46,939 nucleotides of DNA from Candidatus Dormiibacterota bacterium. Its GTDB lineage: Bacteria; Chloroflexota; Dormibacteria; Aeolococcales; Bog-877. How positions within the stretch are numbered: position 1 is the stretch's first letter; each line of letters opens with the position of its first letter. The DNA lies in assembly GCA_027306655.1 (NCBI GenBank), contig DAHUZL010000114.1, positions 1-46,939 on the forward strand. Reading direction: 5' to 3'. Both the position numbers and the translations under genes were made by a program. The notes below the pieces were generated by a model. It did no database searches, was not told the origin of the DNA, and saw nothing but the letters and a program-made list of their open reading frames with translations. Shown piece by piece: positions 15,961 to 24,661 of this stretch.

Positions 15961-16342
15961 GTCGGGCTCGGTTTCCGCGCCGCCGCTGGCAGCGCGCGTG
16001 AGGGCATCGAGTTTTCCGATGCCATGCTCGGCGGGGGTGGACAGGTACGAGCGGATGGCGCCGACCGCCTGGGCGGCTGCCATGGATCGCATGCGGCGTG
16101 GGACTCCGTCGCTTCCCGGGCCTGTTGTCTCGTTCGGCGGCGCTGGTATCGAGCAGAACCTGCGTGTCATGGGGATAGCGGAGATACCCCTTCTCGCGCT
16201 GGAGCGGGCGGCGGGCCAAGGCGAGGTGCTTGCGTGTCAGCGGGCTGGCCCGAGCCGTCGTCATGGGGTGAGGGTCCGCCGCCCCATCGAAGGGTGCGAG
16301 GAGGACTGACTGATCCAGCGTAGCGGCCGCTCTTCGGAAGCT
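15961..16342. other. 382-bp gap between the secreted-protein and HEAT-like genes
   Basis: No gene is supported. A minus-strand frame (about 15944-16264) gives scattered plausible pieces (REKGYLRYPHDTQVLLDTSA) that might be the remains of a PIN- or transposase-like gene, but no start, length or motif allows a call. It lies just left of repeat copy R. Confidence 0.35.
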
Positions 16343-17158
16343 CTACTGGTGCGCTCTCGTGAGCAGTCCCGGCGAATCGCGACCATCCTCACCGTTCGCC
16401 ACCGCGCCCCTGCATCCGAGTTGGCCCGCAGTGATGTCACTCGGGGCATGACCCACGGGCGCCTCCGGGCCAGCCTGGGCGAGCACGGCGAGGCGGATCG
16501 GCACCAGGCGTATCGACGCCAGCTCGCGCGTGGGCCGGTCATGGTCGCGCGCGAGCGTGTCCAGGACGGCGAGGTTCTCGCTCCTCTCCGCGAGGACCCG
16601 CCGCATCTCGGGCGGATTGCGTCGGGCCAGGCTGAGGGCGTCGTCCTCGGTCAGGGGCAGGAGCTGGGCCACGGCCAACCGCGCCGCGCCGGAGGGACCG
16701 GTGAGGACCCGCTCGAAGAGCAGCGGCCGAAGGGCCTGCCAGCGCGGAGAATCCCATGCCGGCTCGCCGAGCGGAATCCAGAGACCGTCCTCGGTGAAGT
16801 CGTCGGCGTACTGGGCATGCCGCGTGAGGAGCATCACGAGCTCGTAGGCCGTCCAGCCGACGCGGGATGCGTCCGCCGCCCCTGGAGGGAAGCCGGCACG
16901 GCGGATGGCCGCCGTGCGCACACGCCGGTCGGGGTCCACGGTCAGCCAGTCCACCACCGCCGTCGCCGAGCGGTCGGCGCTTCCGGCAGCGTCCGCATCG
17001 CGACTGGTGACGAGGTCCAGGCAGCGCAGTCGCCGCTGCGGGTCGCTGGCAGCCGCTAGCGCATACCATGTGCTGTGCTCGGCGAGGTCCGCTGGCGGCG
17101 CCGCCAGGCCGGCATCCACCTCCGCGAGGAAACGCTGGAGCTGGGTGGCCTCGGCCAT
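16343..17158 (-). CDS. HEAT/LRV-like repeat protein with a substituted C-terminus
   Basis: A 271-residue soluble protein built of helical-pair repeats: DPQRRLRCLDLVTSR, DPDRRVRTAAIRRAGFP, NPPEMRRVLAERSENLAVLD and DRPTRELASIRLVP. This is the pattern of HEAT or leucine-rich-variant scaffolds that bind proteins or nucleic acids. No catalytic motif is seen. The ATG at 17158 is followed by a helical N-terminus. The final 40 or so residues (after RLAVLAQAGPE) are encoded by repeat copy R on its antisense strand, so the native C-terminus was probably truncated and replaced. Function unknown. Confidence 0.65.
   Translation of the reverse strand: MAEATQLQRFLAEVDAGLAAPPADLAEHSTWYALAAASDPQRRLRCLDLVTSRDADAAGSADRSATAVVDWLTVDPDRRVRTAAIRRAGFPPGAADASRVGWTAYELVMLLTRHAQYADDFTEDGLWIPLGEPAWDSPRWQALRPLLFERVLTGPSGAARLAVAQLLPLTEDDALSLARRNPPEMRRVLAERSENLAVLDTLARDHDRPTRELASIRLVPIRLAVLAQAGPEAPVGHAPSDITAGQLGCRGAVANGEDGRDSPGLLTRAHQ
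16370..16456 (+). repeat. Direct repeat, copy R (orphan toxin 3' fragment)
   Basis: This 87-bp copy of 8562-8649 still encodes, on the plus strand, SRRIATILTVRHRAPASE, the last strand of a RelE/ParE toxin, but the rest of the toxin is absent. On the minus strand it supplies the last 30 or so codons of the HEAT-like gene. The stop codon of the toxin frame has been lost and the similarity ends at ATGACCCAC. It probably marks a recombination or insertion boundary. Confidence 0.82.
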
Positions 17159-17292
17159 GACTCTGGGCCCAGTATAGAGTCGGACCGAGTGTTCGTGGAC
17201 CGGGGATCGCGGTGGTGCCGATCGACGGCTCTCGTTCGCGCCCTCCGGCTATACTGCCGGGGATATCGGGGGGGCCGGCCGAGGAGCGACGG

Positions 17293-18261
17293 ATGCCGAC
17301 CGCGAGGCGACTGATCGGCGTCGTGGCGATGGCTCTGGTGCTGACCATGTCGGTCAGCGCCGGCTCCTCGACCGTGCGGTTTCGCATCGCGGCCCACACC
17401 GGTCTTCACCTGACCGATATCGTCTGGACCGGGCGGCAGTTCCTCTATGTGACCAACACCACCAACCGCGTGTACGCGGGCGGAGCCAACGGCACGACCC
17501 TGACACGCTTCGCCGCCATGCCGCGTCAGGTCGAGGAGACGCGCTGCATCGTCTCCGCCGGGGGCCATGGCTTCACGCCCGGGGACCTCTACTGCCACTC
17601 CCCGACCAACCGGATCTATCGCATCAGTGGCGACGGCCGGCGGCTGACCCTGTTGGCCGTTCTCCCTAACAGTGCTCGGTCCGATGGCGCGCTCACCGTC
17701 GACACCGTCGGGCGCTTCGGCTACTCGCTGATCGCCGCGACCGGACGCTCCGGGGTGGGGACGGCGGCGGGTGGCACGGTCTTTGCCGTCGGCCCCACGG
17801 GCAGGGTGCGGCGCGTCGGCCGCTACGGCGGGCCCGGTGGCGCCGACGAGGCGGTCATCGCCCCGCCGGGCTTCGGCTCGGCCGCCGGTGAGGTCCTGCT
17901 CACGGTCGACGCCGGGCATAAGGGAAGCCTGGTGGCGATGAGCCCGCAGGGCCGGGCGCGGACCCTGGTGACCTTCCCCGACGGGCCGAACCCGATCGCG
18001 GTTCTGATGCCGGAACTGTCACCCCCCGCCGGTGCCGCTCAGCCGGGCCTCTACGTCACCGATACCCGATCCCACAACGTCTTCTTCGCGCCCGCCGCTG
18101 AGCTGGCGCCGTATGCCGGCCTGGTGGTGGTCGGGAGCGAGCTGCGGGGGCTCCTCTGGGTGGTGCGACCCCGCGGCCACGGGTTCGTGGCGATCGCGCT
18201 GACCACCACCCTCCGCGGCGCCCGGTACAATCTCGAGGCCGCGACCTATGTCGCAGGCTGA
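17293..18261 (+). CDS. Exported beta-propeller-like protein
   Basis: A 322-residue protein beginning MPTARRLIGVVAMALVL, with a signal peptide or membrane anchor ending near residue 25 (SVSAGSS). The remainder shows repeated blade-like segments (TGLHLTDIVWTGRQFLYVTNT, FTPGDLYCHSPTNRIYRIS, GGTVFAVGPTGRVRRVG, GLYVTDTRSHNVFF), suggesting a six-bladed or NHL-like propeller. No enzyme motif is visible. GAGGAG 6 nt before the ATG supports the start. It is divergent from the HEAT-like gene, with an AT-richer gap containing TATAGA near 17173. Ligand and role unknown. Confidence 0.7.
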   Translation: MPTARRLIGVVAMALVLTMSVSAGSSTVRFRIAAHTGLHLTDIVWTGRQFLYVTNTTNRVYAGGANGTTLTRFAAMPRQVEETRCIVSAGGHGFTPGDLYCHSPTNRIYRISGDGRRLTLLAVLPNSARSDGALTVDTVGRFGYSLIAATGRSGVGTAAGGTVFAVGPTGRVRRVGRYGGPGGADEAVIAPPGFGSAAGEVLLTVDAGHKGSLVAMSPQGRARTLVTFPDGPNPIAVLMPELSPPAGAAQPGLYVTDTRSHNVFFAPAAELAPYAGLVVVGSELRGLLWVVRPRGHGFVAIALTTTLRGARYNLEAATYVAG

Positions 18262-18361
18262 CCGGCCGATGATGGGGCGGCGCCCGGTCCCCACCCCTCG
18301 GCCCTGCCTCCAGGCGATCTCGGTGACGCCGTCTTGATCCGTTCCTAACCGGAAGACCGGC

Positions 18362-19882
18362 ATGCTGGCCTCGATGCCAGCCCGCGTCACCGGTCGGGCC
18401 CCGGACGGGGCGCCCTCGTCGGAGCATGGCCCGTCGGCGGAGCCGCCCCAGCGTCTGGATGCGGCGACCGCCTACCGCCAGCTGGACGAGAGCCGCCTGA
18501 CCCGACAGCACTGGCTCACGGTGCTGACCGCGGGGATGGGGTTCTTCACCGATGCCTATGACCTCTTCATCATCGGCACGGTCACCGCCATCCTGATCCC
18601 GATCTTCCACCTCTCGCTGGGCGAGCTCTCGCTCCTCAATGCGATCTCGCTGCTGGCCTCGGTGGCGGGAGCCCTGGTCTTCGGACGGCTGATGGACGTC
18701 CTCGGGCGAAAGGCGGTGTACGGGACCGAGATGGTGCTCCTGGTGGTGGGCGCCCTGGCCTCGGCCTTCTGCGGCACCTTCCTCCAGCTCTTCCTCTGCC
18801 GGGTGGTGGTGGGGCTCGGGGTCGGCGGCGACTACGCCACCTCCGCAGTGATCACCTCCGAGTACGCCAACCGGCCCAACCGGGGTCGCCTCATTGCGAC
18901 CGTCTTCGCGATGCAGGGGTTCGGCCTTCTCGCCGGCCCGCTCTTCGCTTCCCTGCTGCTGGGGAGCGGGGTGCCGGCGGGCCTGGCGTGGCGGCTGATG
19001 CTCGGCTTCGGCGTGGTTCCCGCCGCCTCGGTCATCTACCTGCGGCGCAGGATCAAGGAAACCCCCCGCTTCAGCCTGCAGATCAAGGGGGACGCGGGGG
19101 CGTCCGCCGACGCCGTCGCGTGGGTCAGCGGCCGCACCCCGGCCGCCGCTGCCGGAGCTCCCGCCCGCCACCGGCGGGCCCCCCGGCCCGCCATCGGCAG
19201 CCCGGTGTTCGTGCGCCGGCTGGTCGGCACCGCCGGGTGCTGGATGCTGATGGACATGGCGTTCTATGGCAACGGGGTCTCCTCCCAGGTGATCCTGAAG
19301 GCGCTCTTCGGCAAGGCGTCCCTGCTCCACAACACCCTGGTGGCGGCGGGGATCTTCGCGGTGTTCGCCGTTCCCGGCTACTGGGTCGCGGTCTGGCTGA
19401 TCGATCGTGTCGGGCGCCGGCGCATCCAGTGGCAGGGGTTCGCGATGATGGCGATCGGCTACGGAGCGGTGTTCCTGGCCCCCGGGGTGGTCAGGATGCC
19501 GCTGCTCTTCCTGCTCATCTACGGGCTCACCTACTTCTTCGTGGAGTTCGGCCCCAACCAGACCACCTTCGTGTACCCCGCGGAGATCTTCCCCACCGCC
19601 TTCCGGGGTTTCGCCAACGGCATCTCAGCGGCGGGAGGGAAGCTCGGGGCCTTCGTGGCCGCCCTGGTCATGCCGACCGCGGTGACGGTGCTCGGGCTGC
19701 CCGACAGCCTCGGGATCCTGGCCGCGATCTCGGTGCTCGGGGTCGCCCTCACCCTCTGGGCCCTCCCCGAGCCGCGCGGGTTGAGCCTGGAGGAGGCGTC
19801 CGCCGGCAGCGACCACCCCACGGCGGCGATGGCCGCGATCTGGGCCCGGCCGCCTCCCTCGGCGCCCCCGCCCGGGGCCTGA
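18362..19882 (+). CDS. MFS transporter, phosphate:H+ symporter (PHS)-like
   Basis: A 506-residue, 12-helix major-facilitator protein. The opening GMGFFTDAYDLFIIGTV is characteristic of the PHS/Pho84 group, and GRLMDVLGRKAVYG and LIDRVGRRRIQW are the loop 2-3 and loop 8-9 signatures. VVGLGVGGDYATSAVITSEY and YPAEIFPTAFRGFANGIS also match sugar/phosphate porters. A hydrophilic central loop (about 235-275) is Ala/Pro-rich. Inorganic phosphate is the likely substrate, but aromatic acids or sugars cannot be excluded. It is apparently monocistronic. Confidence 0.82.
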   Translation: MLASMPARVTGRAPDGAPSSEHGPSAEPPQRLDAATAYRQLDESRLTRQHWLTVLTAGMGFFTDAYDLFIIGTVTAILIPIFHLSLGELSLLNAISLLASVAGALVFGRLMDVLGRKAVYGTEMVLLVVGALASAFCGTFLQLFLCRVVVGLGVGGDYATSAVITSEYANRPNRGRLIATVFAMQGFGLLAGPLFASLLLGSGVPAGLAWRLMLGFGVVPAASVIYLRRRIKETPRFSLQIKGDAGASADAVAWVSGRTPAAAAGAPARHRRAPRPAIGSPVFVRRLVGTAGCWMLMDMAFYGNGVSSQVILKALFGKASLLHNTLVAAGIFAVFAVPGYWVAVWLIDRVGRRRIQWQGFAMMAIGYGAVFLAPGVVRMPLLFLLIYGLTYFFVEFGPNQTTFVYPAEIFPTAFRGFANGISAAGGKLGAFVAALVMPTAVTVLGLPDSLGILAAISVLGVALTLWALPEPRGLSLEEASAGSDHPTAAMAAIWARPPPSAPPPGA

Positions 19883-19980
19883 TCACCCGGGCCGTATCGG
19901 AGGCGGTCGTGGCCGACCTCGCCGCCGGCTCACCGCCACCGTGGCCCTGGCGCCGTGGCGGCCGGGCGGGCCGGCGACGG

Positions 19981-20961
19981 TCAGTGGAGGACGGCGGCGA
20001 TCAGGGCCGTCCCGCTGAAGATGGCGAAGAGGTAGATGATCGAGAAGCGGAACAGCTGGCGGGCCCCGTGCATCCGGTCCTGCTCCCGGCACACCCGCCA
20101 GGCCAGCCCCACGAACGCCGCCCCCAGGAGGGCCGCCAGACCGGTCTCAGCAGGCCCCAACCACACCCCGAGGACCAGGCTGAAGCCGGCCAGGATCGCC
20201 GAATACGCCAGGATCGCCAGGCGGGTGCGGGGGACCCCGAGCGCCACCGGTCGCATCGGCACCCCCACCGCGGCGTAGTCGCGACGGACGATCAGCGAGA
20301 GCGCCCAGAAGTGGGGCGGGGTCCACAGGAAGATGATGGCGAAGAGGGCCAGGCCCAGCGGCCCCACCGTGTGGGTCACGGCGGCCCAGCCGACCAGCGG
20401 GGGGACCGCCCCGGCCGCCCCGCCGATGACGATGTTCTCGTGGGTGGACCGCTTGAGCCACATCGTGTACACGAGCGTGTAGAAGAGACCGCCGCCGAGC
20501 GAGAGCCAGGCGCTGAGCGGGCCGACCAGGGCCCAGAACACGCCGAACGCGGTCGCGCTCAGCCCGAGGCCGAAGAGAAGCGCGCGCTCCGGGGCGATCC
20601 GTCCCGCGGGCACCGGCCGGTGCCGGGTCCGGCCCATCCCCGCATCGATGTCGCGGTCGTACCAGCAATTGATCGCCCCCGCTCCCCCGGCCGCGCAGGC
20701 GCCGCCCAGGAGCGCGAAGACGGTGAGGCGCACGCCCGGCCACCCCTGGGCCGCGGTCACCATGGTGAGGAACTCCGTGAGCAGCAGCAGCGCCACGATC
20801 CGCGGCTTGGTGAGGCTCAGGTAGTCGGCGACCACGTCGGCGCGCGCACGCGCACGCGCACGCCCATCGCCGCGGCCGCGACGGTGCACCAGCGGGGCCG
20901 CGATCGGGGCGGGGGCCGGACGGGAGTCGGCCCGAGAGTCGGCGATCAGTGCTGGCCTCAC
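19981..20961 (-). CDS. ctaB: Protoheme IX farnesyltransferase (heme O synthase), UbiA family
   Basis: Converts heme B to heme O for heme-copper oxidases. The 326-residue protein has eight or nine TM helices and both aspartate-rich motifs: NCWYDRDIDAGMGRTRHRP and the second-motif region RRDYAAVGVPM, with TPPHFWAL between them, typical of CtaB/Cox10. The core begins at SLTKPRIVALLLLTEF. About 45 residues before it form a basic N-terminal extension with an Arg-Ala run encoded by a CGCACG microsatellite (20841-20862). The start is uncertain (GTG at 20961). It implies that an aa3-type oxidase is encoded elsewhere. Confidence 0.9.
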   Translation of the reverse strand: MRPALIADSRADSRPAPAPIAAPLVHRRGRGDGRARARARADVVADYLSLTKPRIVALLLLTEFLTMVTAAQGWPGVRLTVFALLGGACAAGGAGAINCWYDRDIDAGMGRTRHRPVPAGRIAPERALLFGLGLSATAFGVFWALVGPLSAWLSLGGGLFYTLVYTMWLKRSTHENIVIGGAAGAVPPLVGWAAVTHTVGPLGLALFAIIFLWTPPHFWALSLIVRRDYAAVGVPMRPVALGVPRTRLAILAYSAILAGFSLVLGVWLGPAETGLAALLGAAFVGLAWRVCREQDRMHGARQLFRFSIIYLFAIFSGTALIAAVLH

Positions 20962-21076
20962 ATGGGCGCCGGGGCGCGAACGCCGGGGGGACCGATGTCC
21001 GCGGAGCCCCCATGATATCGAGTGCGGTGACGGCGTCGGCGCCGACCGACGGGACCCGCGGATGCGCTGCCCGCGC

Positions 21077-22123
21077 TCACCCCTGGGGGGCGGGGTCCGC
21101 CGTCAGGCCGCCCCCGACCGCGCCGCTCGGGCGGGTGCTCCGGGGACGCAGGGCGAACAGCCCGGAGAGCCGGTAGCGGGGCCGCGCCACCGCGTAGGCG
21201 GCGAACCCGCTCACCGTCGCCAGGCCCTTGTCGGCGAGCCGCTGCATCAGCGCGACCCCGGTGGCACCGGCGGGGGTCAGGCCACCGGCGATGAGGAGCC
21301 CGGCGAGCGCCGCCTCGGAGGCGCCGATCCCGCCCGGGATGAGGCTGATCGCGCCGGCGATGCTGGCGATCGCGTAGATCGACGCGGCCTCGGGCCAGCT
21401 CAGGGTCGAGGGGGCGATCGCGGTCACCACCAGCCAGAACGCGGTGACCATCGCCCCCGCCTGGAGCACGCTGATCAGCGACCAGCCGGCGGTGTCGGGT
21501 CGGTGCAGGAGCTCGACCGTCTCCTGCTGGAGCTGGTCGAGCGGGCCGGCGAAGCGGGCGAGCCCGGGGATCCGGGTCACCAGGCCGTGGATCCGGCGGA
21601 AGAGCGGCGGCACCGTGAGCACCCCGAGGGCGAGGCAGGCCGCCGCCAGGGCCGCGAACGGGATCGCCGGGGAGAGGTGGAACTCGAACAGCCCCGGGAC
21701 CGCCAGCACGATCAGGAGCAGGGTGTAGATCAGCTCCTGGACGGTGACGGTGGCGAGGACGTCGCCGAAGTCCGCCTCCGCGGCCTGCGCGACCAGCACC
21801 GCGCGGGTGAGCTCGCCGAGGGGCAGCAGCGTGGTCGCCTGGCCGGCGAGATTGAGGAGCACCGTCCCGCTCATCGGCAGGCGGATCGCGGCGTCGCGCA
21901 GGAGGAACTGCCAGCGCACCCCCTGGAGGACGTAGTAGCCGAGCGAGGCCACCACGATGAGCGGGATCAGGGCCAGCTCGAAGTGGGCGAGCGCGTGGCC
22001 GACGCGGGCCGGGTTGAAGAGGACGATCAGCGCCGCCACCGCGCCCAGGCCGACCGCCACCGACAGCCAGGTCCCGAGGTGGGCGCGGCCGGCCAGCCCG
22101 CGCACGCGCGCGATCCGGGTCAC
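21077..22123 (-). CDS. Lysylphosphatidylglycerol synthase TM region / UPF0104 flippase-like protein
   Basis: A 348-residue integral membrane protein with 7-8 TM helices from the UPF0104/MprF N-domain family. The family shows GYYVLQGVRWQFLL early, ELTRAVLVAQAA in the middle and SLIPGGIGASEAALAGLL near the end (PGGxGxxE signature). It lacks the MprF synthase domain, so it is a stand-alone transporter- or flippase-like form often found with glycan and lipid genes. The start is probably the GTG at 22123, although the frame is open further upstream. It follows the LCP and TolB-like genes on the same strand. Confidence 0.8.
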   Translation of the reverse strand: MTRIARVRGLAGRAHLGTWLSVAVGLGAVAALIVLFNPARVGHALAHFELALIPLIVVASLGYYVLQGVRWQFLLRDAAIRLPMSGTVLLNLAGQATTLLPLGELTRAVLVAQAAEADFGDVLATVTVQELIYTLLLIVLAVPGLFEFHLSPAIPFAALAAACLALGVLTVPPLFRRIHGLVTRIPGLARFAGPLDQLQQETVELLHRPDTAGWSLISVLQAGAMVTAFWLVVTAIAPSTLSWPEAASIYAIASIAGAISLIPGGIGASEAALAGLLIAGGLTPAGATGVALMQRLADKGLATVSGFAAYAVARPRYRLSGLFALRPRSTRPSGAVGGGLTADPAPQG

Positions 22124-22202
22124 GCGTCGGTCCGGCGGCTCGACGGCACGGCCCCCACGATAGGCGACCGCGGGGGGAAGGTCCAATGCCCGCAGCGCGG
22201 GA

Positions 22203-22454
22203 TCACCCGGGGCCGGGGGCGCCTCCCTGCTCGCCGCCGGGGGGCGGGGCGCCGGGGCCGACCACGGGCGGCTCCTCGGTCGGGGCCACCGCCCCGGACG
22301 GCCCGATCGACCGGGACGGGTGGCTCGGCTCCTCCGGCCGGTGCGCTCGGGGCCGCCAGCCTCGACCCGGGCGCGGCCGCAGCCGGGCGGCGAGGTAGAC
22401 CACCACGACCAGCGTCCCCACCTCGGCGACGGTGGCGAGCGACGTGGAGGCCAC
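22203..22454 (-). CDS. Small single-pass membrane protein, proline-rich tail
   Basis: An 83-residue product from a GTG 4 bp after the TolB-like stop. One TM helix is predicted at about residues 5-25 (LATVAEVGTLVVVVYLAARL), followed by a basic stretch and then a Pro/Gly/Glu-rich tail with no motif. The tight spacing supports translation as part of the LCP-TolB-like cluster. It is not recognised; it could be an accessory subunit of its neighbours. Confidence 0.5.
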   Translation of the reverse strand: MASTSLATVAEVGTLVVVVYLAARLRPRPGRGWRPRAHRPEEPSHPSRSIGPSGAVAPTEEPPVVGPGAPPPGGEQGGAPGPG

Positions 22455-22458
22455 CCCC

Positions 22459-23472
22459 CTATCCCCAGGCCACCGCGGAGGTGGCGGTGAGGTCGAGCCC
22501 GGTCGTCACCTGCACCGGTGGTCCGGGGCGACGGGCCAGAGGGTGGGGCAGCCACCAGAGCTGGAACGGGCCCAGCCGGCCGACCGGGGCCAGGAAGAGC
22601 AACCCCGAGCCCGACCGCGACCAGGTCGGGCTCGCCGGCATCGGCCCGGTGGCGAAGACCCGGCGGGGTCCGAGGACGTGGTCGTTGAAGCCCGCCACCG
22701 CCAGGGTGTCCTGCTGGGACCGGGCGTTGACGCAGATCATGGCGAGCAGGCGCCCGTTCGGCGACAGCGCGGGCTCCTGGCAGTCGGAGGCCGGGGTGGT
22801 CAGCGGGGTCCCCGCCTGGCCCGGCCCGGACTGCAGCCAGAGCTGGGCGTAGGTATGCCCAGCGCTGTCGATCGACCACTTCGAGTAGACGAGGCCGCCG
22901 TCCGGCAGTGGCACCGGCTGGACGTCGCCGCCGGTGTACGGGTTGGGCGTCGTCCACTGCGTCGGGGCGCCGCCGCCCAGCGGCTGGCTCATGATCGCGA
23001 AGGTGACGTTGTAGCTGGCGGCGGGATCGTGGAGGTCGTACGCGTAGAAGAGCGTCCGCCCGTCGGGGGAGAGCCGGGGATAGTAGGCCCAGTGGTTGTT
23101 GGCCTGCACCGGGTTGGCGTTGTGGGTGAGCAGCCGGCGGCCCGACCCGTTGGCGGCCATGCGCACCAGGTTGGAGTCGTTGATGGTCTGGGAGACGGCC
23201 ACCAGGCCGCCCCCCCCCGGGACCACGGTCGGCTGGGTCCAGCGTCCGCTCACGCCGGTGATCGCGGTGAACGACTGCCCCCGGAGCGCGTAGAGCACCC
23301 CGTCCTGGGCCACGTAGATGGTCCCCGGCAGGCTGATCAGCGCGTGGGACTGGTCCGGCCGGACCTTCGGGAAGTGGGTCTGGAGGGCGCCCAGCCCGCG
23401 CCAGACCCCGAACCCGAACGCCGCCATGCAGGCGGCGAGCAGGACCGCCGCCGCCAGGGGCCGGACCCTCAC
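22459..23472 (-). CDS. TolB/WD40-like membrane-anchored propeller protein
   Basis: A 337-residue protein with an N-terminal anchor (AAAVLLAACMAAFGFGVW) and an extracytoplasmic beta-propeller. TolB-type blade motifs recur: YYPRLSPDGRTLFYAYD, EPALSPNGRLLAMICV and SPTWSRSGSGLLFLAP. Such proteins act as binding scaffolds. Its start overlaps the upstream LCP gene by 4 bp, suggesting a shared role at the cell surface. The Cys at residue 15 could be a lipobox (LLAAC), so a lipid anchor is possible. Confidence 0.72.
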   Translation of the reverse strand: MRVRPLAAAVLLAACMAAFGFGVWRGLGALQTHFPKVRPDQSHALISLPGTIYVAQDGVLYALRGQSFTAITGVSGRWTQPTVVPGGGGLVAVSQTINDSNLVRMAANGSGRRLLTHNANPVQANNHWAYYPRLSPDGRTLFYAYDLHDPAASYNVTFAIMSQPLGGGAPTQWTTPNPYTGGDVQPVPLPDGGLVYSKWSIDSAGHTYAQLWLQSGPGQAGTPLTTPASDCQEPALSPNGRLLAMICVNARSQQDTLAVAGFNDHVLGPRRVFATGPMPASPTWSRSGSGLLFLAPVGRLGPFQLWWLPHPLARRPGPPVQVTTGLDLTATSAVAWG

Positions 23473-24491
23473 GCGGTCGGGAACGCGCTCGCCACCAGCT
23501 GCTGGATGGCGGGCCAGTTGGGGAAGAGGACGTCCTGTCCGTCGGTGGTGCCGTAGGTGAAATCCGGCGGCAGCATCACCAGCTCATGGACGCTGGCGGA
23601 GGTGATCCCCCGCGCCAGCGGCAGCAGCGAGGACAGCTGCCCGAGCCCCAGGTCGGTGTGGAACTGCCCGTTGAGGGCGCTCACCAGGGAGGGCAGGTCG
23701 GCGATGCTGAGGGCGTGGGCGGCCGCGCGCAGGTCGACCAGCAGCTGCTGCTGGCGCTTGGATCGGGCGATGTCGCCGAGCAGGTCGCCGTGGCGCGAGC
23801 GGACGTACTCCAGGGTGAGGAGCCCCTGGTCGTACTGCGGCCCTGGCAGCACCACCACCCGGCGGTAGCCGTAGGGGTCGCCGCCGGCCAGGTCGGCGGG
23901 GTAGAAGTCGTCCAGCACCGGCATCTGGGCGATGAGGTCGATCCCGCCGAGGCGGTTGATCAGGTTGACCAGCCCGTTCAGCCCCACCCAGGCGTAGTAG
24001 TCCACGTGGACGTGGAAGTCCTGCTCGACGGTGGCGATCGCGCTCGCCGGGCCGCCGATCTCGTAGGCGGCGTCGATCTTGGCGGAGCCACCGGTGGAGA
24101 TCGGCACCCACAGGTCCCGGGGGATGGAGAGCATCCACACCTGGTGGGTGGCCGGCACCACCCGCACCAGGATCATCGTCTGGGTGAGGATGTGGGCGGC
24201 GACGAATTTGCGGTCGTTGTCGGACCCGAGCAGGAGCACGGTGAAGGGCTGGCCCGCGGCGGGGGCCGGGACGCTGCGGCCGCCGGGGTCGGCCGCCGGG
24301 CGCGGCTGGCCGGTGTCGTGGAGGGCCGTGGTCAGCACCGGGAGGAAGTAGAAGAACGCCCCGCACAGCCCGGACACGACGAAGCCGGCCACGATCAGGA
24401 GGCGGGCCCGCCGCCGGCCGGTGGGGGAACCGCCGCCGTTCGGCCGCAGCCCTGCCCGCCGCCGCCGCGGCTGCCCGTTGGCAGTCGACAC
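23469..24491 (-). CDS. LytR-CpsA-Psr (LCP) family protein
   Basis: LCP enzymes transfer undecaprenyl-linked glycopolymers to peptidoglycan. The 340-residue protein has a basic cytoplasmic tail, one TM helix at about 30-50 and an extracellular LCP domain: FTVLLLGSDND, ILVRVVPATHQVWMLSIPRDLWV (the family S-I-P-R-D motif), KIDAAYEIGGP and YVRSRHGDLLGDIARSKRQQ (the conserved R-x-D-x-x-R-x-x-RQ element). The GTG start at 24491 is preceded by GGAGG. It heads a minus-strand cluster with the TolB-like, small TM and flippase-like genes. Confidence 0.9.
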   Translation of the reverse strand: MSTANGQPRRRRAGLRPNGGGSPTGRRRARLLIVAGFVVSGLCGAFFYFLPVLTTALHDTGQPRPAADPGGRSVPAPAAGQPFTVLLLGSDNDRKFVAAHILTQTMILVRVVPATHQVWMLSIPRDLWVPISTGGSAKIDAAYEIGGPASAIATVEQDFHVHVDYYAWVGLNGLVNLINRLGGIDLIAQMPVLDDFYPADLAGGDPYGYRRVVVLPGPQYDQGLLTLEYVRSRHGDLLGDIARSKRQQQLLVDLRAAAHALSIADLPSLVSALNGQFHTDLGLGQLSSLLPLARGITSASVHELVMLPPDFTYGTTDGQDVLFPNWPAIQQLVASAFPTA

Positions 24492-24661
24492 GGCCTCCGA
24501 TTCTACCCGCGGCGGCGGGGGCGCACGGCGGGCCGGACTCAGCGCCCGCGGGACCGCGGCGGGGGCGCGGCCCCGGCCCGGCGTCGGCTACCCTTCCGGG
24601 ATCGGTCCGGGGTCGCGGCCCCCGGGACGGCGGATCGGTCGGGACGGAGCGGGAGGTGGCG

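Noticed and set aside
20841-20862. CGCACG microsatellite as a CRISPR or regulatory repeat
   Set aside because: It lies inside the ctaB coding frame and encodes an Arg-Ala run. No spacer structure is present. No CRISPR array was found anywhere in the window.
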